This document shows, piece after piece, positions 21,193-29,487 of a stretch of 64,000 bases of DNA. The stretch is from Klebsiella pneumoniae. GTDB taxonomy: Bacteria; Pseudomonadota; Gammaproteobacteria; Enterobacterales; Enterobacteriaceae. The first letter of the stretch is position 1. Each line of letters begins with the position of its first letter. Made by a program: the position numbers and the translations under genes. Under the pieces are notes generated by a model that did no database searches, had not been told where the DNA came from, and was given only the letters and a program-made list of their open reading frames with translations. The stretch covers positions 186,001 through 250,000 of the forward strand of contig NZ_KN046818.1 of the NCBI RefSeq assembly GCF_000742135.1, read 5' to 3'.

Positions 21193-21726
21193 ATGCGTAT
21201 CCTGCCGATAATCACCGCGATTGCCGTCTCGTTCCTGTCTGTCGCCTGCAGCACGCCCGCCCCGCCGCCGGGCGTCACCGTGGTCAGTCCCTTCGACGTT
21301 CAGCGCTATCTGGGTACCTGGTATGAAATCGCCCGCTTTGACCACCCTTTTGAAAGCGGGCTGGAAAAGGTCACGATCGCCTGGCACCCACGCGATGACG
21401 GTGGCCTGGACGTGGTCAATAAAGGCTATAACCCCGACCGTGGTATGTGGCAGAAAACGGACGGGGTAGCGTACTTTACCGGGGAGCCCAGCCGCGCCGC
21501 GCTGAAGATTTCCTTCTTCGGCCCTTTCTACGGCAGCTATAACGTCATTGCTCTGGATAAGGAGTATCGTTACGCGCTGGTCTGCGGCCCCGATCGCGAC
21601 TATCTCTGGCTGCTGGCCCGGGCGCCGACCATCGCCCCGGAGGTCAGGCAGCAGATGCTGGACATTGCCACCCGACAGGGCTTTGATGTCGGCAAACTGG
21701 TCTGGGTCAATCAGCGCTATGATTAG
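21193..21726 (+). CDS. blc: Outer-membrane lipoprotein lipocalin Blc
   Basis: Bacterial lipocalin that binds lysophospholipids and fatty acids. The lipobox SVAC puts the lipidated Cys at residue 19. The lipocalin signature [14 protein letters not shown] and the downstream [12 protein letters not shown] motif are present. Length 177 residues, as in E. coli. The stop overlaps the convergent sugE stop by 4 bp. With ampC missing it directly follows frdD. Confidence 0.96.
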   Translation: MRILPIITAIAVSFLSVACSTPAPPPGVTVVSPFDVQRYLGTWYEIARFDHPFESGLEKVTIAWHPRDDGGLDVVNKGYNPDRGMWQKTDGVAYFTGEPSRAALKISFFGPFYGSYNVIALDKEYRYALVCGPDRDYLWLLARAPTIAPEVRQQMLDIATRQGFDVGKLVWVNQRYD

Positions 21727-22040
21727 TGCGCGCTGATCTTCAGGCCAATGATGCCAATCACGATACAGACAAGGCTGGCGATACGCATGGCGCTGGCGGA
21801 TTCCCCTAACAGCACAATACCGGTCACGGCGGCGCCCACGGCGCCGATCCCGGTCCAGACGGCGTAGGCGGTACCTACCGGTAGGGTTTTCATCGCCCAT
21901 GAGAGCAGCGCCATGCTGGCCACCATCGCCACGATGGTGATAACGCTGGGAACCAGGCGGCTAAAGCCATGGGTATATTTCAGGCCGACGGCCCACACCA
22001 CTTCCAGCAGGCCAGCGATAAACAAGACTATCCAGGACAT
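21723..22040 (-). CDS. sugE: Guanidinium exporter SugE/Gdx
   Basis: Four-helix small multidrug resistance family protein of the Gdx subgroup, 105 residues, which exchanges guanidinium for protons. The essential Glu13 is present ([20 protein letters not shown]). It is preceded by a two-hairpin guanidine-II riboswitch (22055-22098), which supports guanidinium rather than general drug export. Ribosome site AAGGAG lies at about 22045-22050. Confidence 0.95.
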   Translation of the reverse strand: MSWIVLFIAGLLEVVWAVGLKYTHGFSRLVPSVITIVAMVASMALLSWAMKTLPVGTAYAVWTGIGAVGAAVTGIVLLGESASAMRIASLVCIVIGIIGLKISAH

Positions 22041-22054
22041 AAGGCTCCTTTGCT

Positions 22055-22098
22055 GGGGCCGTCCCCGGATGAGAAACGCTTACGGGTCGTCCCGTAAG
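22055..22098 (-). promoter_or_regulatory. Guanidine-II (mini-ykkC) riboswitch upstream of sugE
   Basis: Read on the minus strand there are two hairpins. The first is CTTACGGG-ACGA-CCCGTAAG (22079-22098), with an 8-bp stem and ACGA loop. The second is GGGG-ACGG-CCCC (22055-22066). Two stems capped by ACGR tetraloops are the defining feature of the guanidine-II class. The second hairpin ends a few bases before the sugE ribosome site, fitting control of translation, with guanidine switching sugE on. Confidence 0.9.
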
Positions 22099-22183
22099 GT
22101 GGATGAAAAGTCGTGGTGAGTATATCCAACGGAATGAGAGAAGTGAAGAACGGTACGGCGCTAAACCGTACCGTTGACGGCGT

Positions 22184-22330
22184 TTATTGCTGAGCTTTGG
22201 TTGCCGCGCCAGAGATTGCGTTACCGCCGTCTGAAATATCCTCACCGACACCGCGCGTGGTGTTACAAGCGGTCAGTGCTGAAGAGAGGACCAAAACCGT
22301 AAAGAACGCTGCAATCGTTTTTTTCACCAT
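22184..22330 (-). CDS. ecnB: Entericidin B lipoprotein
   Basis: 48-residue lipoprotein starting [10 protein letters not shown] at 22330, with lipobox LTAC before [15 protein letters not shown]. Nearly identical to E. coli EcnB, the bacteriolytic toxin-like partner of EcnA whose transcription depends on RpoS and osmolarity. A much longer frame runs upstream, but the conserved start is internal to it. Confidence 0.95.
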   Translation of the reverse strand: MVKKTIAAFFTVLVLSSALTACNTTRGVGEDISDGGNAISGAATKAQQ

Positions 22331-22489
22331 AATGTCATCCTTAGTGTCAGTTTTGTTTTCATGCCCTATAAGCATAGACAAACCGTCCAAAGATGAAGGG
22401 ATCTTTGCGATTTTTAAGAGAAAAGGAGTATGCGTGGAGGAGGCTGACATACCGGGAGGCAAGCGCCATCAACGAAACGGCAGGGAAAT

Positions 22490-22621
22490 TCAGCTCACAG
22501 CGTGAGAGATAGCGTGGCCCAGGCCCTGAATATCTTCACCCACACCGCGGGCGGTATTGCAGCCAGCCAACAGCGCGCTGCTCAGAAAGAGTAACACCAG
22601 GAGTTTAACGCTGCGCTTCAT
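22490..22621 (-). CDS. ecnA: Entericidin A lipoprotein
   Basis: A 43-residue protein found by reading the minus strand from the ATG at 22621 (MKRSVKLLVLLFLSSALLAG, then CNTARGVGEDIQGLGHAIS). The lipobox LAGC and the CNTARG-GEDI signature match EcnA, described as the antidote to EcnB. It lies upstream of ecnB in the same direction, between efp and ecnB as in E. coli. The C-terminal HAISHAVS replaces the usual SISRAAS-like end. Confidence 0.93.
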   Translation of the reverse strand: MKRSVKLLVLLFLSSALLAGCNTARGVGEDIQGLGHAISHAVS

Positions 22622-22694
22622 GTATCGTGCTCGTTGTGACTGTACGAAAAGAGCGGCGCAGCACGGAGGCTACGCCGGTCATCATGACGCGAAA

Positions 22695-23261
22695 TTACTT
22701 CACGCGGGATACATATTCGCCAGAGCGAGTATCCACTTTGATCACTTCGCCAATCTGAACGAACAGCGGAACTTTAACCACCGCGCCAGTAGACAGGGTC
22801 GCCGGTTTACCGCCGGTACCCGCGGTGTCGCCTTTCAGGCCTGGATCGGTTTCAATGATTTCCAGCTCAACGAAGTTCGGCGGGGTGACCGCGATCGGCT
22901 GGCCGTTCCACAGGGTCACGATGCACTCAGCCTGATCCAGCAGCCATTTAGCGTTGTCACCGATCGCTTTCGCGTCAGCAGACAGCTGCTCGAAGGTTTC
23001 GTTGTTCATGAAGTGCCAGAACTCACCGTCGTTGTACAGGTAAGTCAGGTTCATATCGACAACGTCCGCGCCTTCTGCGGAATCGGTAGATTTGAAGGTT
23101 TTCTCAACGCGGGTACCGGTCAGCAGACGGCGCAGCTTAACGCGCGCAAACGCCTGGCCTTTACCTGGTTTAACGAATTCGCTGGCTTCTACCGCATAAG
23201 GTTCGCCATCTAACATGATTTTAAGACCAGCACGAAAATCGTTGCTATAGTAAGTCGCCAT
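22695..23261 (-). CDS. efp: Elongation factor P
   Basis: Relieves ribosome stalling at polyproline. 188 residues in three beta-barrel domains. Lys34 in the loop KPGKGQ (31-36) is the beta-lysylation site for EpmA/EpmB, both encoded nearby. The domain III signature [19 protein letters not shown] is present. Divergent from epmB with a 41-bp gap, so the factor and one of its modifying enzymes share a control region. Confidence 0.98.
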   Translation of the reverse strand: MATYYSNDFRAGLKIMLDGEPYAVEASEFVKPGKGQAFARVKLRRLLTGTRVEKTFKSTDSAEGADVVDMNLTYLYNDGEFWHFMNNETFEQLSADAKAIGDNAKWLLDQAECIVTLWNGQPIAVTPPNFVELEIIETDPGLKGDTAGTGGKPATLSTGAVVKVPLFVQIGEVIKVDTRSGEYVSRVK

Positions 23262-23302
23262 AAGGCCCTCTGAAATTGTTTAACTGGTAGCTAAGCCACA
23301 AA

Positions 23303-24331
23303 ATGGCGCATATTGTAACCCTAAATACCCCATCCAGAGAAGATTGGATAACGCAACTTGCCAATGTTGTGACCAGTCCTGATGAACTGCTGCGTCTTTT
23401 AAATGTAGACGCTGATGAAAAACTGCTGGCCGGACGCGAGGCCAGACGCCTGTTCCCGCTGCGCGTCCCGCGCGCGTTTATCGCCCGCATGGAGAAAGGC
23501 AACCCTAACGATCCGCTGCTTCGTCAGGTACTTACCGCCGAGGAAGAGTTTATCGTCGCCCCCGGCTACTCCACCGATCCGCTGGAAGAACAGCACAGCG
23601 TGGTGCCCGGTCTGTTGCACAAGTATCGCAACCGGGCCCTGCTGCTGGTGAAAGGCGGTTGTGCGGTAAATTGTCGTTACTGCTTCCGCCGCCACTTCCC
23701 ATACGCCGAAAATCAGGGCACCAGGCGCAACTGGCAGACGGCGATGGACTACATCGCGGCGCATCCGCAGCTTGATGAAATCATCTTCTCCGGCGGCGAC
23801 CCCCTGATGGCGAAGGATCATGAGCTTGACTGGCTGATGACCCAGCTGGAAGCTATTCCGCACGTTAAGCGTCTGCGTATTCACAGCCGCCTGCCAATTG
23901 TGATCCCGGCGCGCATCACCGAGACGCTGGCTAGCCGCTTCCAGCGTTCGTCGCTGCAGGTGATCCTGGTTAACCACGTTAACCACGCCAATGAAATTGA
24001 CGGTGAGTTTCGCGCAGCGATGGCCATGCTGCGTCAGGCGGGCGTCACGTTGCTCAATCAGAGCGTGCTGCTGCGCGGGGTGAACGACAACGCGCAAACC
24101 CTGGCCGACCTCAGTAATGCGCTGTTCGACGCCGGGGTAATGCCCTACTACCTGCACGTGCTGGACCGGGTGCAGGGAGCGGCGCACTTCATGGTCAGCG
24201 ATGATGAAGCCCGTGAAATCATGCGCGAACTATTGACCCTCATCTCCGGCTATATGGTGCCGAAGCTGGCGCGCGAGATTGGCGGGGAACCCAGCAAGAC
24301 GCCGCTGGATTTAGGGCTGAAGCAGCGTTAA
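23303..24331 (+). CDS. epmB: EF-P-specific lysine 2,3-aminomutase EpmB
   Basis: Radical SAM/PLP enzyme that converts lysine to (R)-beta-lysine for EF-P modification. 342 residues, as in E. coli. Cluster ligands Cys120, Cys124 and Cys127 are in GCAVNCRYCFRR, and the SAM-binding FSGGDPL follows. The C-terminal segment around KLAREIGGEPSKTP is conserved. It marks the left core boundary of the accessory island. Confidence 0.97.
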   Translation: MAHIVTLNTPSREDWITQLANVVTSPDELLRLLNVDADEKLLAGREARRLFPLRVPRAFIARMEKGNPNDPLLRQVLTAEEEFIVAPGYSTDPLEEQHSVVPGLLHKYRNRALLLVKGGCAVNCRYCFRRHFPYAENQGTRRNWQTAMDYIAAHPQLDEIIFSGGDPLMAKDHELDWLMTQLEAIPHVKRLRIHSRLPIVIPARITETLASRFQRSSLQVILVNHVNHANEIDGEFRAAMAMLRQAGVTLLNQSVLLRGVNDNAQTLADLSNALFDAGVMPYYLHVLDRVQGAAHFMVSDDEAREIMRELLTLISGYMVPKLAREIGGEPSKTPLDLGLKQR

Positions 24332-24335
24332 TAAA

Positions 24336-24371
24336 CTGAAGGTCTGCCAGGACGTTCTGGCAGACCTTCAG
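24336..24371 (+). terminator. 15-bp perfect hairpin after epmB
   Basis: Inverted repeat CTGAAGGTCTGCCAG ... CTGGCAGACCTTCAG with a six-base loop, starting 4 bp after the epmB stop. The stem is unusually long and perfect, but no T tract follows on the plus strand. It may terminate epmB transcription or mark the island edge. Confidence 0.55.
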
Positions 24372-24452
24372 ATAGGAAGATTTCGACAGACGGGTGTTAA
24401 GGTGACCAGCAAATGACTATCGCACCGCGCTATAACCCCTGGCTGTGACGAG

Positions 24453-25127
24453 CTACCGGTTTAGCACGACCAACACAATAATATTAATTACAATCATCAC
24501 GACAATTAGCGCGATTAACCATACGGGTATTTTAAAAGTAACATGCAACCGCTCAGATGCTTTTTCACCTTCTTCCGGTTTATTTGCTATCAAATCACTG
24601 CCATGCTTTGATAAGTTTTCTATTAGTGGAAGATTTAAATGAGTGTCAGGCTTTTCCTTTTCTTCAGAAATAAAGTCGACAACTTTATTATTCTGATAAT
24701 GCGTTAATGTCACCCGATTCATATTCTTGCACTCTTCATCAGAGAGAGGAATGACCAATGTATTCGGAGCGACGCTAAAGCCTTTTTGCCGGACGGTGAT
24801 AATGATATCCTCAGATAGCCCAGCTTTTACCAGCGATTTTCGCAGCAAAGAGATATTTTGATAGAACGTATTTTGCGAAACGACCACCCCCCGTGTTTCC
24901 CATACAGCCGCCAGGAACTCATCCCGTGAAATGACTTTGCCGCAATTCTGCAAAAGCAGCAGCAAGCATCTGGCGGTTGGCGCATTGAGGCTGATGCACT
25001 CCCCGTCCCCGGCAAGCGGCCGCAGCTCATTCATATTGGCATTAAATATAATCTCCTGATTAATTATACACCCATTAAATAATACTGCGTCATCCATATC
25101 CTTGCCCCACGTAACCCTATTATCCAT
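24453..25127 (-). CDS. Membrane-tethered winged-helix regulator (CadC/ToxR-like)
   Basis: About 224 residues. An OmpR/PhoB-type winged helix (about residues 40-120, with SLNAPTARCLLLLLQNCG, ISRDEFLAAVWE and NTFYQNISLLRKSL) is followed by a polar linker rich in Glu, Lys and Asn. A single hydrophobic helix (IPVWLIALIVVMIVINIIVL) ends three residues before the stop, so there is no periplasmic sensor domain. The start is uncertain: ATG at 25127 is used; TTG at 25148 and ATG at 25097 are alternatives. AT-rich and divergent from the fimbrial operon, which it probably regulates (inference from position). Confidence 0.8.
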   Translation of the reverse strand: MDNRVTWGKDMDDAVLFNGCIINQEIIFNANMNELRPLAGDGECISLNAPTARCLLLLLQNCGKVISRDEFLAAVWETRGVVVSQNTFYQNISLLRKSLVKAGLSEDIIITVRQKGFSVAPNTLVIPLSDEECKNMNRVTLTHYQNNKVVDFISEEKEKPDTHLNLPLIENLSKHGSDLIANKPEEGEKASERLHVTFKIPVWLIALIVVMIVINIIVLVVLNR

Positions 25128-25577
25128 AATAAAATCAAATGATTTCAACCAAACGATTATGTGAACATTCTTGTTTCAGATGAAAACAGGTACATTTCAC
25201 ATTGAAGTTCAGCCCACAGGATACCGCAGATAAAAAAACAAGCGATAGCTAACTTGCTTAATGGTCAGATTTTCAGATTAAATTAATCTCAACTGGAATC
25301 CACATCTCATCAGAGAGGGGGGCAGCATTAAATTCACAGGTGCTTCATCAACAATTCACAAGCATTTTTTGCACCAGACTTTTAAATTACTCCCGCTTCT
25401 CCATGGTTCGCTATGGCAAGCGATATGGTAGCGTTGTTCAACAGGATGATTTGTCTCAGCACTATATAAAGGAATGCTGGCGCTTATTTTCAATATCAAT
25501 GCGAATGCATACTCCATTCCCTTGATAACTGTTATCAACTCTACACAGGACTAAGTATCTATATATGGATTAATTAA
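25128..25577. promoter_or_regulatory. AT-rich divergent control region of regulator and fimbrial operon
   Basis: About 450 bp without a convincing gene between the divergent regulator and pilin starts. It is AT-rich with many A and T tracts, as expected for a silenced fimbrial promoter. No invertible element with flanking inverted repeats was recognised. A -10-like TATATA precedes the pilin start at about 25560. The exact promoters are not determined. Confidence 0.45.
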
Positions 25578-26141
25578 ATGAAAAAGACAATCGTAGCTGT
25601 AATGGTCGCTGCATCTGCAGTGCTGAGTGCTCAGGCAATGGCAACCAACACCGCTCAGGTAACTGTACTGGGTGAAGTCTCTGATGCAGCTAACTCTTGC
25701 GTCGTGACTCCGACTGGTACCCTGAACAACGGTATCGTTCAGCTGATCACTGTGACCACTGCGGAAGCAAATGCTGAAGCTGCAGGTACTCTGTTCAAAA
25801 CTCAGGACTTCGGTTTTAAAGTTACTGACTGCGCACAGGGCAGCGCTAACCCGGTTACCGGCCTGACTGTAAACGTTGCCGGTGTCACCTCCAGCGATAA
25901 AACCATCCTGGACAACACCGCAGCTGGCGGCGCTACCGGTATCGGTATCGGTATCCAGCGTCTCAGCGATTCACATCGCGTAGCCTTCGACGGTTCTGAC
26001 ACCATGACCGAAAGCTACTCTGCTACTACCGGTACTCAGCTGAAGTACACCACTGGTTATGTAAAAGTGAACTCTGCTACTCCGGTAACCGAAGGCCCGG
26101 TTAAAGGTGTTGCGACCTTTACTATCGATTACACCATCTAA
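25578..26141 (+). CDS. Major fimbrial subunit (pilin)
   Basis: 187 residues with a clear signal peptide (MKKTIVAVMVAASAVLSAQA, cleavage near AMA-TN). Two cysteines (in SCVVTP and DCAQG) are placed for the pilin disulfide. The N-terminal TAQVTVLGEV is a donor-strand-like alternating segment, and the protein ends in an aromatic beta strand, VATFTIDYTI. Codon use is noticeably biased toward common codons, unlike the rest of the island, which suggests high expression. First gene of a four-gene chaperone-usher operon; separated from the chaperone by an attenuator hairpin. Confidence 0.9.
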   Translation: MKKTIVAVMVAASAVLSAQAMATNTAQVTVLGEVSDAANSCVVTPTGTLNNGIVQLITVTTAEANAEAAGTLFKTQDFGFKVTDCAQGSANPVTGLTVNVAGVTSSDKTILDNTAAGGATGIGIGIQRLSDSHRVAFDGSDTMTESYSATTGTQLKYTTGYVKVNSATPVTEGPVKGVATFTIDYTI

Positions 26142-26150
26142 TTTTTCCCC

Positions 26151-26182
26151 AAAGGGCCCCGCTTCACGGCGGGCCCTTTTTT
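26151..26182 (+). terminator. Attenuator between pilin and chaperone genes
   Basis: AAAGGGCCC ... GGGCCCTTT with a T tract running to 26182, ten bases after the pilin stop. This is an intrinsic terminator within the operon. Partial read-through would give excess pilin over chaperone and usher, as in other fimbrial operons. Confidence 0.85.
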
Positions 26183-26199
26183 GCATTCAGAGAAAAAAC

Positions 26200-26886
26200 A
26201 TGTTCAGGACTTTATTAACTTTCACCGCTTCCTGTGCATTACTCCTCAGCAGTATTGCCCATGCCGGTATTGTAGTGGGATCCACCCGCTATCTGTATAA
26301 AGAAGGCGCACGTGAAATCACCGCGCAAATAGAAAATAAAGATGATATTCCCTATCTGATTAAATCCTGGGTTGAAGCGCCGGCAGGAAAAGCGCCCTCT
26401 TTTATGGCCACGCCGCCGCTGTTCCGCCTTGAAGGGAAACAACAGAATACGGTTCGTCTGTTTTCTAACGGAAACGTTAATGCGCCGACCGACCGGGAAT
26501 CCATGTACTATTTTAACGTGATGGCGATTCCTCCGGCAGATGATGCCAAAGCGAATAACAACACCATTCAACTAGCAGTCCGTCACCGTATGCGTCTGGT
26601 CTATCGTCCTAAAGCACTTTTCGACCTCTCCCCTAATACGGAAGCGAAAAAGCTCGAATGGCGAAAGTCTGGCACTAAGCTGACGATCAAAAATCCAACG
26701 CCCTTTTTCTTCTATTTCCATAGCATCCAGATTGGCAGCAAAGAAGTGAAGCCGGAAGTCAACTCGGTCGCCCCGATGACGACTAAAGAAGTGACGTTAA
26801 AAGAAAATATTAATGCCTCCAGCATTACCTGGAAAGTTGTCAATGATTATGGCGGAGCTGGGTCGCTCTACTCCTCATCGCTGTAA
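26200..26886 (+). CDS. Periplasmic fimbrial chaperone (PapD-like)
   Basis: 228 residues from the ATG at 26200; the frame extends upstream only into pilin sequence. The signal peptide ends SIAHA, with the mature protein at GIVVGSTRYLYKEG. PapD-like features: Arg30 (PapD Arg8) in STRYLYKEG, and the chaperone signature LAVRHRMRLVYRP. The position equivalent to the PapD Lys112 that anchors the subunit carboxylate appears to be Arg130. It escorts pilin and adhesin to the usher. Confidence 0.9.
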   Translation: MFRTLLTFTASCALLLSSIAHAGIVVGSTRYLYKEGAREITAQIENKDDIPYLIKSWVEAPAGKAPSFMATPPLFRLEGKQQNTVRLFSNGNVNAPTDRESMYYFNVMAIPPADDAKANNNTIQLAVRHRMRLVYRPKALFDLSPNTEAKKLEWRKSGTKLTIKNPTPFFFYFHSIQIGSKEVKPEVNSVAPMTTKEVTLKENINASSITWKVVNDYGGAGSLYSSSL

Positions 26887-26921
26887 TAAGAAATTTATTT
26901 TATCATTATAGGGATGTGTCT

Positions 26922-29465
26922 ATGCCAAATAAGAATAATGGATTATTCAAACTATCCACCATCTTCTTTGCAATGCTTCCGGCATTGCTTTCTGGTTTGA
27001 ATAATAAAGCGCAAGCACGTGACTTTTTCGATCCCTCATTCATTAGCTCATTGAATGGTAGCGATCCATCAACCACTCCTGACTTATCCGTATTTCAGAC
27101 CCAGAACGCGCAGGCGCCGGGGGATTATCGGGTCGATATCATGTTTAATGGCCGCTACCTGGATACCAGGACGATAAAGTTTGTCGCCAACAATCGCGCC
27201 AGCAGCGATAACCGCGAACCCGCTCTGGTTCCCTGCCTGAGTCTAAAAGCTCTCGCGGAATATGGCGTAAGGATAAAATCCTTTCCAGAGTTAGCCGAGG
27301 ATCAAAACGGCTGTGCAAACTTTTCTGTCATTCCGGACACCAAAGCGGATTTTGACTTTACCGCCCAGCGCTTAAATATTTCTATTCCGCAGGCGGCCTT
27401 ATCCACCACCGCGCAGGGATATATCCCACCGGATCAGTTTGATGATGGCATCAACGCCCTGCTGGTGAACTACCAGTTCAGCGGCTCGAACGACATGCAG
27501 GCCAATGATGAATACTACAGCTTGAACCTGCAGTCTGGCCTCAACGTTGGCCCATGGCGTATCCGCAACCTCAGCACATGGAATAAAAACAATAGCGATG
27601 CCGGGGACTGGGACTCCGCCTATCTCTATATGCAGCGAAGTATTCGCTCGATCAACAGTAACCTGGTGATGGGCGAAAGTTCATCGCTCTCAACCATCTT
27701 CGACAGCGTGCCGTTTACCGGTATTCAGCTGGCCACCGATACCACGATGTTGCCGGAAAGTATGCGCGGCTATGCGCCGATTATTCGCGGTATCGCCAAA
27801 ACCAACGCCCGCGTCGTCATTAAACAGAACGGCTACCAGGTTTACCAGACCTACGTGGCACCCGGGGCATTTGAAATCACCGATATGTACCCGAGCGGCG
27901 GTAGCGGCGACCTTTACGTCAGCGTGGAAGAGTCCGACGGATCCAAGCAAGAATTTGTTGTGCCGTTCGCCACCCTACCGGTCATGGTGCGTGAAAATCA
28001 ACTGGAGTATGAGATTACTTCCGGTAAATATCGTCCTTACGATGGTGGAGTCGATGAAACGCCATTTACTCAGGCCACCGCGACCTATGGCGTCTCCAGC
28101 AGCCTGACGCTTTATGGCGGTATGCAGGCGGCCTCGCGCTACCAGGCGCTGTCGACGGGCCTCGGCTATAACCTGGGCGAGCTTGGCGCCGCCTCGGCAG
28201 ACGTCACCCAGGCATGGTCGAAAAAGAAAGACGATGAAAAGACCTCAGGACAGTCCTGGCGGGTCCGTTATGGTAAAAACATTGTCGAAACTGGCACCAA
28301 TGTCACCATCGCGGGCTACCGCTATTCCACCCGCGGCTTTAATACCCTCTCGGAGGTGCTGGATAGCTACTCTAATGACGGTAATTATACCTCTCGCTCA
28401 CTGCGCAATCGCACCAACCTGACGGTTAACCAAAGCCTGGGTAAAGGCCTCGGTAGCCTGTCGATAAGCGGGTTGATTGAAGATTACTGGGACGATAAGC
28501 GAACCAACAAGTCAATTAGCGTAGGTTACAACGGCGGTTTCCGTAATGTGAACTACTATCTGGGCTACAGCTATAACCGCTACACCTGGAGCGGAAATAA
28601 CTCAGGTAAGGATGCCCAGGACGATCAGCGCATCACCCTGACGGTGACGCTACCGCTGAGCAACTGGCTGCCGGGTACCTATACCAGCTATCAATTAACC
28701 AACAGCAATCCGGGATCTACCGATCAGTCGGTCTCCATTGGTGGCGTCGGGCTAGATAACGACAGCCTGGAATGGAGCCTGCAGCAAGGGTACAGCAACC
28801 GGGAATATTACAGCGGCGATATGCGTGGGACCTATAACGGTGCCCGCGGCAGCCTTAATGCCGGCTATAGCTATGACAATAACAGCCAACGTATTGACTA
28901 CGGCGCCAACGGCAGCATCGTCGCTCATGCCGATGGCATTACACTTGGCCAGGACATCACTGACGCCGCCGTGCTGGTTAAAGCGCCGGGCCTGGATAAC
29001 GTCAAGTTGACCAACGATAACACCATCTCCACCGACTATCGCGGTTACGCTATCGTCCCGTACGTTACACCTTATCGTCGTACCGATATCACGCTGGACA
29101 GCACCACGCTTGGCGAAGATATGGAGCTGCCGGAAACCACGCAGAGCGTCGTTCCGACGCGCGGCGCAATCGTGCGTGCTAATTATGACGGCAATATTGG
29201 CCAGCGGGCCTTTGTGCATCTGAAAACCGCCAGCGGCCAGGACGTGCCTTATGGCGCAATGGTTCTGCTCGCCGGAGATAGTAAATCGCAGCCAAGTATC
29301 GTCAGCGACGCCGGGATGGTCTATATGTCCGGCCTGCAGCAGACGGGGATCCTTAACGTCCAGTGGGGCAAAAGCGCCGCGCAGCAGTGCAATGCTTCAT
29401 TTACTTTACCGACCAGGGAAGGCAAAGCGTCTGGCATCAGGCAAATCGAAACGATTTGCCGTTAG
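26922..29465 (+). CDS. Outer-membrane fimbrial usher
   Basis: About 847 residues. The ATG at 26922 has AGGG eight bases upstream; a GTG at 26916 would be too close. Signal sequence, then an N-terminal chaperone-binding domain (FFDPSFISSLNGSDPSTTPD), the 24-strand barrel with plug (around YAPIIRGIAKTNARVVIKQN), and C-terminal domains ending with the Cys pair around QCNASFTLP ... ICR. It catalyses assembly of the fimbrial subunits across the outer membrane. No truncation is seen. Confidence 0.93.
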   Translation: MPNKNNGLFKLSTIFFAMLPALLSGLNNKAQARDFFDPSFISSLNGSDPSTTPDLSVFQTQNAQAPGDYRVDIMFNGRYLDTRTIKFVANNRASSDNREPALVPCLSLKALAEYGVRIKSFPELAEDQNGCANFSVIPDTKADFDFTAQRLNISIPQAALSTTAQGYIPPDQFDDGINALLVNYQFSGSNDMQANDEYYSLNLQSGLNVGPWRIRNLSTWNKNNSDAGDWDSAYLYMQRSIRSINSNLVMGESSSLSTIFDSVPFTGIQLATDTTMLPESMRGYAPIIRGIAKTNARVVIKQNGYQVYQTYVAPGAFEITDMYPSGGSGDLYVSVEESDGSKQEFVVPFATLPVMVRENQLEYEITSGKYRPYDGGVDETPFTQATATYGVSSSLTLYGGMQAASRYQALSTGLGYNLGELGAASADVTQAWSKKKDDEKTSGQSWRVRYGKNIVETGTNVTIAGYRYSTRGFNTLSEVLDSYSNDGNYTSRSLRNRTNLTVNQSLGKGLGSLSISGLIEDYWDDKRTNKSISVGYNGGFRNVNYYLGYSYNRYTWSGNNSGKDAQDDQRITLTVTLPLSNWLPGTYTSYQLTNSNPGSTDQSVSIGGVGLDNDSLEWSLQQGYSNREYYSGDMRGTYNGARGSLNAGYSYDNNSQRIDYGANGSIVAHADGITLGQDITDAAVLVKAPGLDNVKLTNDNTISTDYRGYAIVPYVTPYRRTDITLDSTTLGEDMELPETTQSVVPTRGAIVRANYDGNIGQRAFVHLKTASGQDVPYGAMVLLAGDSKSQPSIVSDAGMVYMSGLQQTGILNVQWGKSAAQQCNASFTLPTREGKASGIRQIETICR

Positions 29466-29487
29466 TCATTCACAGGGGAATATTTTA

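Noticed and set aside
25340..25525. 61-codon frame in the fimbrial control region
   Set aside because: No ribosome site, and the composition is typical of non-coding AT-rich DNA.
25128..25577. Phase-variable invertible promoter (fimS-like) for the fimbriae
   Set aside because: No matching inverted repeats flanking a promoter segment and no recombinase gene nearby.
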